A stretch of 64,000 bases of DNA from contig NZ_JANHLD010000003.1 in assembly GCF_028682455.1 (NCBI RefSeq), positions 930,001 through 994,000 of the forward strand, given 5' to 3'. The stretch's first letter is position 1. Each line of letters opens with the position of its first letter. Of this stretch, positions 44,195 through 51,479 are shown one piece after another. The notes below the pieces were generated by a model, which searched no databases, was not told the origin of the DNA, and worked only from the letters and a program-made list of their open reading frames with translations. The translations under genes were made by a program, and so were the position numbers. This DNA is from Pseudomonas putida (GTDB taxonomy: Bacteria; Pseudomonadota; Gammaproteobacteria; Pseudomonadales; Pseudomonadaceae).

Positions 44195-44763
44195 CAGGCG
44201 TGCCCCGCCTGGCTGGTGAGCAGGCTCAGGTTGATGCCAAGGCTTGCCGCGGCGGCTGCCAGGCGCTGCTCGCACGCCATGCCGAAGATGATCTCAGGGT
44301 CGAACGGGCAGTTCAGCCAGGCGTTGTCGGCCAGCTCTGCTTCCAGTTGCCCTGCTTCCCAGCCGGCGTAGCCGAGGGTGATCAGGCTCTGCTTGGGACC
44401 GAAGCCGTCGGCGATGGCGAACAGGATGTCCTGGGAAGTGGACAGCGACATGCCCTCCAGCTCGATGGTGGCCTGGAAGGCCTTGTCGCTGGTGTGCAGC
44501 ACAAAGCCGCGATCGGTTTGTACCGGACCGCCCATGTAGATCGGTATCTGCATGCAGTCGGCGGGCGGCTCGACGTCGGGTCGCAATTGCTCAAGGATAT
44601 CGGCCAGGTTCAGGTCTTGCGGCCGATTGACCACCAGCCCCATGGCGCCATTGGCGTTGTGCTCGACGATATAGGTCAAGGTATGCGCGAAGTTCGGGTC
44701 GGCCATGTGCGGCATGGCGATCAGGAACTGGTGCTTGAGGTAACTCGGGCTGAGGTTTTTCAT
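44194..44763 (-). CDS. yqgE: YqgE/AlgH family protein
   Basis: 189-residue UPF0301 protein. Family sequence 'PSYLKHQFLIAMPHMADPNF', 'TLTYIVEHNANGAMGLVVNRP', 'GGPVQTDRGFVLH', 'LGYAGWEAGQLE'. In P. aeruginosa AlgH was linked to alginate regulation but its biochemical role is unknown. ATG at 44763; an ATG 36 bp upstream lacks similarity. First gene of the run, so the 275-bp gap upstream, next to the accessory island, should hold its promoter. Confidence 0.94.
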   Translation of the reverse strand: MKNLSPSYLKHQFLIAMPHMADPNFAHTLTYIVEHNANGAMGLVVNRPQDLNLADILEQLRPDVEPPADCMQIPIYMGGPVQTDRGFVLHTSDKAFQATIELEGMSLSTSQDILFAIADGFGPKQSLITLGYAGWEAGQLEAELADNAWLNCPFDPEIIFGMACEQRLAAAAASLGINLSLLTSQAGHA

Positions 44764-44837
44764 GGTTGATAGTGTGGCGTTGGGGCGCCGGACTGACAAG
44801 CCTGCTTTTCCCCGCTCCTATAGGAACAAGCAAATCC

Positions 44838-44945
44838 TGTGGGAGATGGCTTGCCAGCGATGAGGCCAGTGCAGCCTGCCCCTCAAGTGGTGTTTGTATT
44901 GCGACCGCATTTGCGGTCAATCGCCGGCGAGTCCGGCTCCCACAA
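44838..44945. repeat. Second-type interspersed palindrome (TGTGGGAG...CTCCCACA)
   Basis: CTGTGGGAGATGGCTTGCCAGCGATG (from 44837) and the opposing ATCGCCGGCGAGTCCGGCTCCCACA (to about 44943) bracket about 55 bp. The core differs from the REP copies elsewhere (GGCTTGCCAGCGA, not GGCTTGCCCCGCGA), so this is a distinct family member. Confidence 0.65.
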
Positions 44946-44980
44946 AGTCTGTGCAAAACAGTTGCTCCCACCTGTATCCG

Positions 44981-45010
44981 TTGCTCGACAGGCGGGCCCC
45001 GCGGGCGAAG
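44981..45010 (-). pseudogene. Fragment of the tonB 3' terminus
   Basis: Thirty bases reading (leftward) F-A-R-G-A-R-L-S-S-N match the last codons of tonB at 47813-47842 with three mismatches. The piece ends at GCGAAG, the same hexamer that bounds the other tonB fragment at 45669. The two are parts of one tonB tail split by the decayed toxin/immunity unit. Confidence 0.75.
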
Positions 45011-45038
45011 TTCCAATTCTAAATTGACAGTCAAAGGG

Positions 45039-45416
45039 TTACTTCAACCACCCCATGTACTCTCCAATGGCCCAAGCCACAATCATCGAAGTCCCGGCGA
45101 TATTTATAAAACGGCGTTGGAGGACGACTATTTTTTTTAAGCTTTTCGGGAAATTGTCTATATCCGTCTGGTCAGCGCCTCCGTCCCTCAGGAATAGATG
45201 CGGCGCCATCAATACAGCGGAAATGGCTCCCAGCATTAACATACGACTAAAGGGGTCACGCCCCAAATATGTTTTGCGAATCTGAATGGCGCGACAGTTC
45301 GAAAGGTACGTCAGCATTTCATCCATTTTTGTATAGGCAATGTAAAGCGCGAAGCCTAACGACATAAATATCAGTAGAAAAACAAAAAGCCAAGTCAGGC
45401 CATAATAGTAATACAT
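45039..45416 (-). CDS. Candidate immunity membrane protein, second copy
   Basis: 125 residues, about three TM segments (roughly 7-27, 60-77 and 104-121). From residue 19 onward it is almost identical to the protein at 45782-46165; only the first 18 residues and a few later positions differ. Its neighbour upstream is a broken toxin remnant, yet this gene is intact, with ATG at 45416. Retention without a functional partner fits an orphan immunity gene that protects against related strains. No known domain recognised; AT-rich compared with core genes. Confidence 0.75.
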   Translation of the reverse strand: MYYYYGLTWLFVFLLIFMSLGFALYIAYTKMDEMLTYLSNCRAIQIRKTYLGRDPFSRMLMLGAISAVLMAPHLFLRDGGADQTDIDNFPKSLKKIVVLQRRFINIAGTSMIVAWAIGEYMGWLK

Positions 45417-45418
45417 TT

Positions 45419-45668
45419 CTAATTCCTCAAATCATAAACTATCTCACCTGCGACTTCGCCACCCAACGCGCCCAACTTGCCACCCACTATTGAAGCGCCT
45501 GCCACAACCACTAAACCACAAACAAGCAGTCCCACACCCGCACTTCCAGCACCAATGGCTGCACACATCCCAATGGCTGCTTTGCCTGAAACCAATGCGC
45601 CGCCCACGACCCCACCTGCCAGCCCGGATGTATTTACTGGCCCTGGCCACGCCGTCGATATGGGCCGC
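45419..45668 (-). pseudogene. Remnant of glycine-zipper toxin C-terminus
   Basis: Near-identical to the last part of the gene at 46162-47664. It begins abruptly at the segment 'HIDGVARASKYIRAG' and ends with a glycine zipper (AGGVVGGALVSGKAAIGMC...). Compared with the intact gene, 131 bp (46369-46499) are missing between two copies of CCAGCCC, which shifts the frame, so no single frame reads both parts. All N-terminal sequence, including the secretion-like module, is gone. Confidence 0.8.
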
Positions 45669-45712
45669 GCGAAGCACCGTGCGGATGATTTCCAGGCGGT
45701 CGATATCGGCCA
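45669..45712 (-). pseudogene. Internal tonB 3' fragment
   Basis: GCGAAGCACCGTGCGGATGATTT... matches tonB positions 47838-47883 (coding for about LADIDRLEIIRT..F) with a 2-bp gap and one substitution. The toxin remnant starts exactly where this match ends, at the hexamer GCGAAG. Confidence 0.75.
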
Positions 45713-45743
45713 GTGCTCGGTCATCTCCAGCAGCAAACCATAC

Positions 45744-45761
45744 ACCCGCCGAATGGCGGGT
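45744..45761 (-). terminator. Hairpin downstream of the toxin/immunity pair
   Basis: ACCCGCC-GAAT-GGCGGGT, a perfect 7-bp stem with a tetraloop, 21 bp after the stop of the immunity gene at 45782. No clear U-run follows, so termination strength is uncertain. Confidence 0.5.
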
Positions 45762-45781
45762 CTGAATTCACACTGACAGGG

Positions 45782-46165
45782 CTATTTCAACCACCCCATG
45801 TACTCTCCGATGGCCCAAGCTGCAATCATCGAAGTCCCGGAGATATTTATAAAACGGCGTTGGAGGACGACCACCTTTTTTAAGCTTTTCGGGAAATTGT
45901 CTATATCCGTCTGGTCCGCGCCTCCGTCCCTCAGGAATAGATGCGGCGCCATCAATACAGCGGAAATGGCTCCCAGCATTAACATGCGACTAAAGGGGTC
46001 GCGCCCCAAATATGTTTTGCGAATCTGAATGGCGCGACAGTTCGAAAGGTACGTCAGCATTTCATCCATTTTTGTATAGGCAATGTAAAGCGCGAAGCCT
46101 AACGACATTAATATCAGAATGAAAACAATCAGCCAGCTCAAGGAGTAATAGTTGAGCATTATCAA
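45782..46165 (-). CDS. Candidate immunity membrane protein
   Basis: 127-residue inner-membrane protein with about three hydrophobic segments (7-30, 61-79, 106-123) and a basic loop ('RAIQIRKTYLGRDPFSR'). No family recognised. The ATG overlaps the stop of the glycine-zipper toxin candidate by 4 nt. Strict pairing (twice in tandem here) with a putative pore former, and membrane location, argue for a cognate immunity role. That role is inferred. Confidence 0.7.
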   Translation of the reverse strand: MIMLNYYSLSWLIVFILILMSLGFALYIAYTKMDEMLTYLSNCRAIQIRKTYLGRDPFSRMLMLGAISAVLMAPHLFLRDGGADQTDIDNFPKSLKKVVVLQRRFINISGTSMIAAWAIGEYMGWLK

Positions 46166-47664
46166 TTACTCAGTTCATAAATGTTCTCGCCTAAGTTTTC
46201 GCCACCCAGCGTGCCCAGCTTGCCACCCACTGTTGAAGCGCCTGCCACAACCACTAAACCACAAACAAGCAGTCCCACACCCACACTTCCAGCACCAATG
46301 GCTGCACACATCCCAATGGCTGCTTTGCCTGAAACCAATGCGCCGCCCACGACCCCACCTACCAGCCCGCCAGCAAACTTTCCACTTTCGGTATATTTGA
46401 CCTCCCGACACTGCTCTTCACGCCCCACCCGGCACGTTTCCTGGACCTTCAGCGCCGACGCCGAAGCGCCCAGCCCAACGCCAACCCAGCCCCCAGCCCT
46501 GATGTATTTACTGGCCCTGGCCACGCCGTCGATATGGGTCGCACAGCCCGGGATACGTCCAGGCCCTCCCGCTTTACTCCAGCGATGAACCAGGCTGCGA
46601 CTGGAGATGCCCAGGGCACTTTTCAGTTTTGGGTGATCGGGGATGCCCACGCCCTTGCGCAGTAGCGGCCCCAGGCTGTCGTCAAGCTGCGACCACAAGC
46701 GTGCGCGCTGGGCAAAAAACTCGGGCGTTCGCAAATGGCCGTGTTGTTGGAAGGTGCGCTGGTGCAGCGTCTCGATCTGCGCCAGGGTGCTTTTCAAGTT
46801 ATCCAGATGATTGGCGAACACCACTTCACCGATGCCAATGGCTCCGGCACCTTGGGTCAGAAACGATTGGATTTCGTCATGATGACGGGCCATGAAGTCG
46901 GCATCATCTGGCGTCAGATCCTCAAGCGCAGCATTCACTTGTTGCGCGGCCGCCATCAGGATGGCTTCTTCACGGGTGCATTGCCGGTTGTCGGGATCAC
47001 TGAGCACGATCATCTGGCCGGCTTTGATCTGGTCCAGATTGGGATTGAGCGCACGGAACTTGGCGATAACGGCGCGGCTGGGGGAAGTAAACAACGCAGC
47101 CTCCAGCTTGTCTGCCGTTGTGCTTTTGAGCACCACATAAAACCCTGGTTCGTGTAGTTGAATGGGCTTCGGCAATCGCTCACTGGAGGAAAATCCCAAG
47201 CGGTCAACGGCTGGCTGCGCAGGCTCAGCCACTGTCGTGAGCTGCACACTGGGGGGCGACTTGGGGTTCAGGGAACGGACGAAGCGCACCAAGCGCTCAG
47301 GGTCTGGCTCGGATTCCGAACGCGGCAGCGATACTTGCGGACCATAAGGGGAGGGTGCGTTTCTGCGGTCCTGGAGCGAAAGGTCGAACGACTGCTTCAC
47401 CAGGTAGTGCGCTTCGCGCGAAAAAAATTCTATGCCTTGTTCAGGCGATTTAATGCCGAGTGCTACCTGATCGACAATACGCTTCACGAAATAGGCCACC
47501 TGCCGATGGAACTCCATACGCTGCATGCCGTCATGAATGTGCCGGGCGCTGACCGTGCACCCTTGCCCAATCAGCCTGTTACCGGCGCTTTGGACATACC
47601 AGATGTCGTAATGGCTTGTTGCTGAAGCCGTGAAGGTGCTGCGTGTGCCAGGTGGGTTCGCCAT
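46162..47664 (-). CDS. Candidate T6SS effector with LysM-like and glycine-zipper regions
   Basis: 500 residues, no signal peptide. Residues 36-77 (CTVSAR, DGMQRMEF, KRIVDQVALG, PEQG) align without gaps to the DUF4225 candidate beside hcp. Residues about 174-228 look like a LysM repeat ('FYVVLKSTTADKLE...LNPNLDQIKAGQMIVL'). A helical middle region follows, then residues about 430-490 form a glycine zipper (GGLVGGVVGGALVSG, IGAGSVGVGLL), typical of membrane-inserting toxins. With a membrane immunity candidate overlapping downstream, a pore-forming type VI effector is the best guess. ATG 47664 with GGGAGATA before it. Confidence 0.7.
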   Translation of the reverse strand: MANPPGTRSTFTASATSHYDIWYVQSAGNRLIGQGCTVSARHIHDGMQRMEFHRQVAYFVKRIVDQVALGIKSPEQGIEFFSREAHYLVKQSFDLSLQDRRNAPSPYGPQVSLPRSESEPDPERLVRFVRSLNPKSPPSVQLTTVAEPAQPAVDRLGFSSSERLPKPIQLHEPGFYVVLKSTTADKLEAALFTSPSRAVIAKFRALNPNLDQIKAGQMIVLSDPDNRQCTREEAILMAAAQQVNAALEDLTPDDADFMARHHDEIQSFLTQGAGAIGIGEVVFANHLDNLKSTLAQIETLHQRTFQQHGHLRTPEFFAQRARLWSQLDDSLGPLLRKGVGIPDHPKLKSALGISSRSLVHRWSKAGGPGRIPGCATHIDGVARASKYIRAGGWVGVGLGASASALKVQETCRVGREEQCREVKYTESGKFAGGLVGGVVGGALVSGKAAIGMCAAIGAGSVGVGLLVCGLVVVAGASTVGGKLGTLGGENLGENIYELSN

Positions 47665-47754
47665 ACGAGTATCTCCCTGAATAGACCAGGCGGTATGGCG
47701 GACTATGCATACTTCTGTCCTGCATGACTGTAGGGGGTTTCCGAAAGTTGCCCG

Positions 47755-47777
47755 GTAGAAGCGGGCTTGCCCCGCGA
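47755..47777. repeat. REP half-site
   Basis: TAGAAGCGGGCTTGCCCCGCGAT, a right arm alone; a diverged opposing arm (GCGCAGGGCAAGTCCGG, 47791-47807) is nearby. It fills the gap between tonB and the toxin candidate gene. Confidence 0.75.
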
Positions 47778-47809
47778 TAGCGATCTGTCAGCGCAGGGCA
47801 AGTCCGGTA

Positions 47810-48715
47810 TCAGTTGCTCGACAGGCGGTCGCCGCGGGCGAAGCGCCAGGTGCGGATGATTTCCAGGCGGTCGATATCGGCCAGGTCACCCGTGAACGGT
47901 GCAAAGGGGGCCGCCAGCCGCACGATGCGCTGGGCGGCCTGGTCCAGCAGGGGCTGGCCGGATGACTCCAGCACCAACACTTCATACAGCGAGCCGTCGC
48001 GGTTGATCGAGACCATCAGCCGCAGGCTGCCGTAGATCTGCTGCCGACGGGCCTCGTCGGGGTAGTTCAGGTTGCCGATGCGCTCGACCTTCTTGCGCCA
48101 TTCGTCCTTGTACCAGGCCCCCTTGTCGCGCATGGTCGAGGCGGCATTGAGGCGGTGGATGCGCGGGCGCTTGGCGTACAGCTGCTGTTCCTGGGAAAGC
48201 TCGGCTTCAAGGCTGGCGATCTGGCTGGAGAGCTGCGAGCTGTCGAAATCAGGAGTGACGGCCTTGGGTTTGGGCTGCGGCTTGACCTCTTTGGGCCGGG
48301 TTTCGACTTTTTGCGGTTTGGGTGCCTGGGTCGTAACCACAGCCTTGGGTGGGGCAGGTTGCGGTTGCACTTCAGGCTTGGCCGCCGGGGGTGGCGTCAC
48401 CTTATTGATCTTGCTGTCCTGGAAGGGCGCAATCTCGGTGGTTTTGGGCACCGCTTTCTTCTCGAGGGTGCCGCTGCCTTGCTGGTTGTCCTGGGCCAGA
48501 TAGTCAGCCTTCTCGGGCGCTTTTTCGCTTTTGAAGGTGGCCAGGGTTATTTCCATGGTCCGGCGGATTTCTTCAGGCTTGGCAAAGGAAAAGCCCAGGC
48601 CAAGGATCAGCGCCAGGTGCACCAGCGCGGCCAGGAACAGGGTAAAACCGAGCCGGTCCGCCGGGCGAACGCGGGGCGGGGTGAATTCGGCAGGGATGTC
48701 AGCAGGCAGCGTCAT
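47810..48715 (-). CDS. tonB: TonB energy transducer
   Basis: 301-residue protein that couples proton motive force (with ExbBD) to outer-membrane receptors. N-terminal TM about 23-43 ('FTLFLAALVHLALILGLGFS'), a Pro/Lys-rich periplasm-spanning region (about 105-150), a short coil, then the C-terminal TonB domain with 'YPDEARRQQIYGSLRLMVSINRDGSLYEVLVLESSG'. No exbBD nearby. Its 3' end is the source of the fragments at 44981 and 45669. ATG 48715; gshB lies 109 bp upstream in the same direction. Confidence 0.94.
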   Translation of the reverse strand: MTLPADIPAEFTPPRVRPADRLGFTLFLAALVHLALILGLGFSFAKPEEIRRTMEITLATFKSEKAPEKADYLAQDNQQGSGTLEKKAVPKTTEIAPFQDSKINKVTPPPAAKPEVQPQPAPPKAVVTTQAPKPQKVETRPKEVKPQPKPKAVTPDFDSSQLSSQIASLEAELSQEQQLYAKRPRIHRLNAASTMRDKGAWYKDEWRKKVERIGNLNYPDEARRQQIYGSLRLMVSINRDGSLYEVLVLESSGQPLLDQAAQRIVRLAAPFAPFTGDLADIDRLEIIRTWRFARGDRLSSN

Positions 48716-48824
48716 CGGGTATCCAGCAGCCGCAAGGCCGGGGGAGAACCGGCAGAGCGAGGCGCTTCAGGTCAAAATCGACCGGCATGATACCCCACTC
48801 TGCGCGGTTGCTTCGCGTCGGCGG

Positions 48825-49778
48825 TCAGCGCGCCTTGAGCTTGCGATCAATGGCGTCCATCAGTTGCACGCCGATGCGGGTGCCAAAGGCATTGTCGATT
48901 TCGCGAATGCAGGTCGGGCTGGTGACGTTGATTTCGGTCAGGTGCTCGCCGATCACGTCGAGGCCGACGAACAGCAGGCCTTTCTCGCGCAGGGTCGGGC
49001 CGATCTGTTCGGCGATCCAGCGGTCCCGGTCGGTCAGCGGACGGGCTTCGCCACGGCCGCCGGCGGCCAGGTTGCCACGGGTCTCGCCACTGGCCGGGAT
49101 GCGCGCCAGGCAGTAGGGCACAGGCTCGCCGTCGATCATCAGGATGCGCTTGTCGCCGTCCTTGATGGCCGGCAAGTAGGCTTGCGCCATGATCTGCTGG
49201 GTGCCGTGGAGGGTGAGGGTTTCGAGGATCACCGACAGGTTCGGGTCGCCTGGGCGATGACGGAAGATCGAGGCGCCGCCCATGCCGTCCAGCGGCTTGA
49301 GGATGACGTCGCCGTGCTGGGCGGCAAACTCGCGCAGGATATCGGCGCGGCGGCTGACCAGGGTGGGCGGTGTGCATTGCGGGAACAGGGTGGCAAACAG
49401 CTTCTCGTTGCAGTCGCGCAGGCTCTGCGGGCGGTTCACCACCAGCACCCCGGCGGCCTCGGCCTGCTCCAGCAGGTAGGTGCTGTAGACAAACTCCATG
49501 TCGAAGGGGGGATCCTTGCGCATCAGGATCACGTCCAGCTCGCTCAGGGCGCTGTCCTGTTCGTCCGCAAGCTCGAACCAGTGCTCGGGATCGGCGAATA
49601 CCTTCAGTGGACGCATCCGCGCGCGGGCAGCGCCTTCGCCCTGGTAGAGGTCTTTCTGCTCCATGTAGAACAGTGACCAGCCGCGCTCCTGGGCGGCAAG
49701 CAGCATGGCCAGCGAGCTGTCCTTCTTATAGGAAATGCGCGCAATGGGGTCCATGACAATCCCGAGGCGAACGCTCAT
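48825..49778 (-). CDS. gshB: Glutathione synthetase
   Basis: 317-residue ATP-grasp enzyme ligating glycine to gamma-glutamylcysteine. 'RLGIVMDPIARISYKKDSSLAML' start, 'KPLDGMGGASIFR' ATP-grasp loop, 'GGRGEARPLTDRD' and 'GLDVIGEHLTEINVTSPTC' metal/substrate residues. Length as in E. coli GshB. Divergent from pilG. Confidence 0.96.
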   Translation of the reverse strand: MSVRLGIVMDPIARISYKKDSSLAMLLAAQERGWSLFYMEQKDLYQGEGAARARMRPLKVFADPEHWFELADEQDSALSELDVILMRKDPPFDMEFVYSTYLLEQAEAAGVLVVNRPQSLRDCNEKLFATLFPQCTPPTLVSRRADILREFAAQHGDVILKPLDGMGGASIFRHRPGDPNLSVILETLTLHGTQQIMAQAYLPAIKDGDKRILMIDGEPVPYCLARIPASGETRGNLAAGGRGEARPLTDRDRWIAEQIGPTLREKGLLFVGLDVIGEHLTEINVTSPTCIREIDNAFGTRIGVQLMDAIDRKLKAR

Positions 49779-49974
49779 GGGCTATATCCTCTAAAGCGGC
49801 GGAGGTGCCGCGTTGGCTCAAATGAAAAGTGGCGTCAGGGTGGCGCTCGCCGGCCTGGCGGTCAAGGGAAAAACGCATCCCGGGCGGCGCTGCGGCAGGC
49901 CGCGGTGCGGGCCGATGGAATGCACCCACAGAGTGTGCTAAAAATGCCTGGCACGTGGCCTGCACGGCCGTCTA

Positions 49975-50070
49975 CGGCTGCAAGCCACAAGCCATGGGCC
50001 ACAAGTAAAAGCACGCCACGTACGCCAGCTTTTCTTGCCGCTAGAAACTTGAAGCTTGCCGCTTACAGCG
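49975..50070. repeat. Intergenic inverted repeat of the GCAAGCTGCAAG family (diverged)
   Basis: GGCTGCAAGCCACAAGCC (from 49976) faces CTTGAAGCTTGCCGCTTA (50049-50066). It takes up much of the 313-bp gshB-pilG gap. The rest of that gap (49779-49974) shows no gene; the pilG promoter must be close to 50070 or within the repeat. Confidence 0.6.
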
Positions 50071-50091
50071 AGCAGCGATGGTAGAGCAATT

Positions 50092-50502
50092 ATGGAACAG
50101 CCCGGCGCGGCACTGAAGGTGATGGTGATCGATGATTCGAAGACGATTCGCCGCACCGCCCAAATGTTGCTCAGCGAAGCAGGGTGCGAGGTCATCACGG
50201 CCACCGACGGGTTCGACGCCCTGGCCAAGATAGTCGACCAGCATCCGCAGATCATTTTCGTCGACGTGCTGATGCCACGCCTGGACGGCTACCAGACCTG
50301 CGCCCTGATCAAACACAACAGCGTCTTCAAGGACACGCCGGTGATTCTGCTGTCGTCCCGCGATGGCCTGTTCGACAAGGCCAGGGGCCGCGTGGTCGGG
50401 TCCGATCAATTTTTGACCAAGCCTTTCAGCAAGGAAGAACTGCTGGATGCAATCCGCGCGCATGTGCCCGGGTTCGCCGCAGAAGAACAACACGCACCCT
50501 GA
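50092..50502 (+). CDS. pilG: Response regulator PilG
   Basis: 136-residue single-domain CheY-like receiver of the Pil-Chp system; in P. aeruginosa it promotes pilus extension. Acid pocket 'VMVIDDSKTIRRTA', phospho-aspartate in 'IIFVDVLMPRLDGYQ', 'LLSSRDGLF' threonine/serine switch and 'FLTKPFSKEEL' lysine. ATG at 50092 (MEQPGAALKV) matches the family start. First gene of the rightward cluster. Confidence 0.95.
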   Translation: MEQPGAALKVMVIDDSKTIRRTAQMLLSEAGCEVITATDGFDALAKIVDQHPQIIFVDVLMPRLDGYQTCALIKHNSVFKDTPVILLSSRDGLFDKARGRVVGSDQFLTKPFSKEELLDAIRAHVPGFAAEEQHAP

Positions 50503-50547
50503 CGTCGCGCCCCGGCAGCGGCGTCCATTCCTTTGATGGGGAACAGC

Positions 50548-50913
50548 ATGGCTCGAGTTCTGATCGTCGACGATTCGCCGACTGAAATGTACAAGCTCAC
50601 CGGAATGCTTGAAAAACACGGGCATCAGGTGCTCAAGGCCGAAAACGGCGCCGACGGCGTGGCCCTTGCCCGGCAGGAAAAGCCCGATGCGGTGCTGATG
50701 GATATCGTCATGCCCGGCATGAACGGGTTCCAGGCCACCCGGCAGTTGAGCAAGGATGCGCAGACCGCGCACATCCCGGTGATCATCGTCACCACCAAGG
50801 ATCAGGAAACCGACAAGGTCTGGGGCACGCGCCAGGGCGCCAAGGACTACCTGACCAAGCCTGTGGATGAGGACACCCTGATCCAGAAGCTCAACGACGT
50901 ACTCAAAGGTTGA
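50548..50913 (+). CDS. pilH: Response regulator PilH
   Basis: 121-residue CheY-like receiver, the second regulator of the Pil-Chp system, thought to modulate pilus retraction or act as phosphate sink. 'RVLIVDDSPTEMYKL', 'AVLMDIVMPGMNGFQ', 'IIVTTKDQETDKVWG', 'DYLTKPVDED'. ATG at 50548 after GGGGAACAGC. Confidence 0.95.
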   Translation: MARVLIVDDSPTEMYKLTGMLEKHGHQVLKAENGADGVALARQEKPDAVLMDIVMPGMNGFQATRQLSKDAQTAHIPVIIVTTKDQETDKVWGTRQGAKDYLTKPVDEDTLIQKLNDVLKG

Positions 50914-50924
50914 CCACGCAGCCC

Positions 50925-51464
50925 ATGGGCGAGTCGCTGACGGCCTTCGAGCTGCTGCTGGATATCGACCGGCGTTGCCGGCTGCTGGCGGCCGACCTGC
51001 CGTTGCAGGAAACCCGTCTGCAAAGCTGGAGCGGTATCGGCTTTCGTATTGCCGAGCAATGGTTCGTCGCGCCGATGGGCGAGGTGGCCGAGGTGCTGCA
51101 CGAGCCCCATGTGAGCCGCATCCCCGGGGTCAAGCCCTGGGTGAGTGGGGTGGCCAACCTGCGTGGTCGCCTGCTGCCGGTGATGGACCTGTGCGGCTTT
51201 TTTGGCCTGGGCCTGTCGGCACCGCGCAAGCAGCGCCGGGTGCTGGTGCTCGATCATGAAGAGCTGTTTGCAGGGCTGCTGGTCGATGAAGTGCTGGGGC
51301 TGCAGCACTTTCCCCTGCACAGCCTGGAGCTGTCGCCACCGTCCCCGTTGCTCAGTGGCGCGGCGCCGTTCGTGCAAGGTCATTTCCAGCGCCAGCGGTG
51401 CTGGGCCATTTTCAGTCCGTTGGCCTTGGCCCAGGCGCCGGGTTTTCTCGACGTGGCGTTGTAA
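50925..51464 (+). CDS. pilI: CheW-like adaptor PilI
   Basis: 179 residues with a CheW-like SH3 pair linking PilJ to ChpA. 'GFRIAEQWFVAPMGEVAEVL', 'RIPGVKPWVSGVANLRGRLLPVMDLCGFFG' and 'VLVLDHEELFAGLLVDEVLG' are the core strands. Start uncertain: ATG 50925 is used; a TTG at 50910 overlaps the pilH stop but sits one base after AAAGG, too close to be its ribosome site. Confidence 0.92.
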   Translation: MGESLTAFELLLDIDRRCRLLAADLPLQETRLQSWSGIGFRIAEQWFVAPMGEVAEVLHEPHVSRIPGVKPWVSGVANLRGRLLPVMDLCGFFGLGLSAPRKQRRVLVLDHEELFAGLLVDEVLGLQHFPLHSLELSPPSPLLSGAAPFVQGHFQRQRCWAIFSPLALAQAPGFLDVAL

Positions 51465-51479
51465 AGGAATGCCAGATTC

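Noticed and set aside
44764..45038. Possible small RNA or promoter-rich gap upstream of yqgE
   Set aside because: The visible structure is explained by an interspersed palindrome and a tonB fragment; I found no terminator with U-run or clear promoter for an RNA gene.
45419..45745. A 108-residue intact small protein in the toxin island
   Set aside because: The frame is a chimera: part out-of-frame tonB fragment, part toxin tail after a frameshift deletion. It is treated as a remnant.
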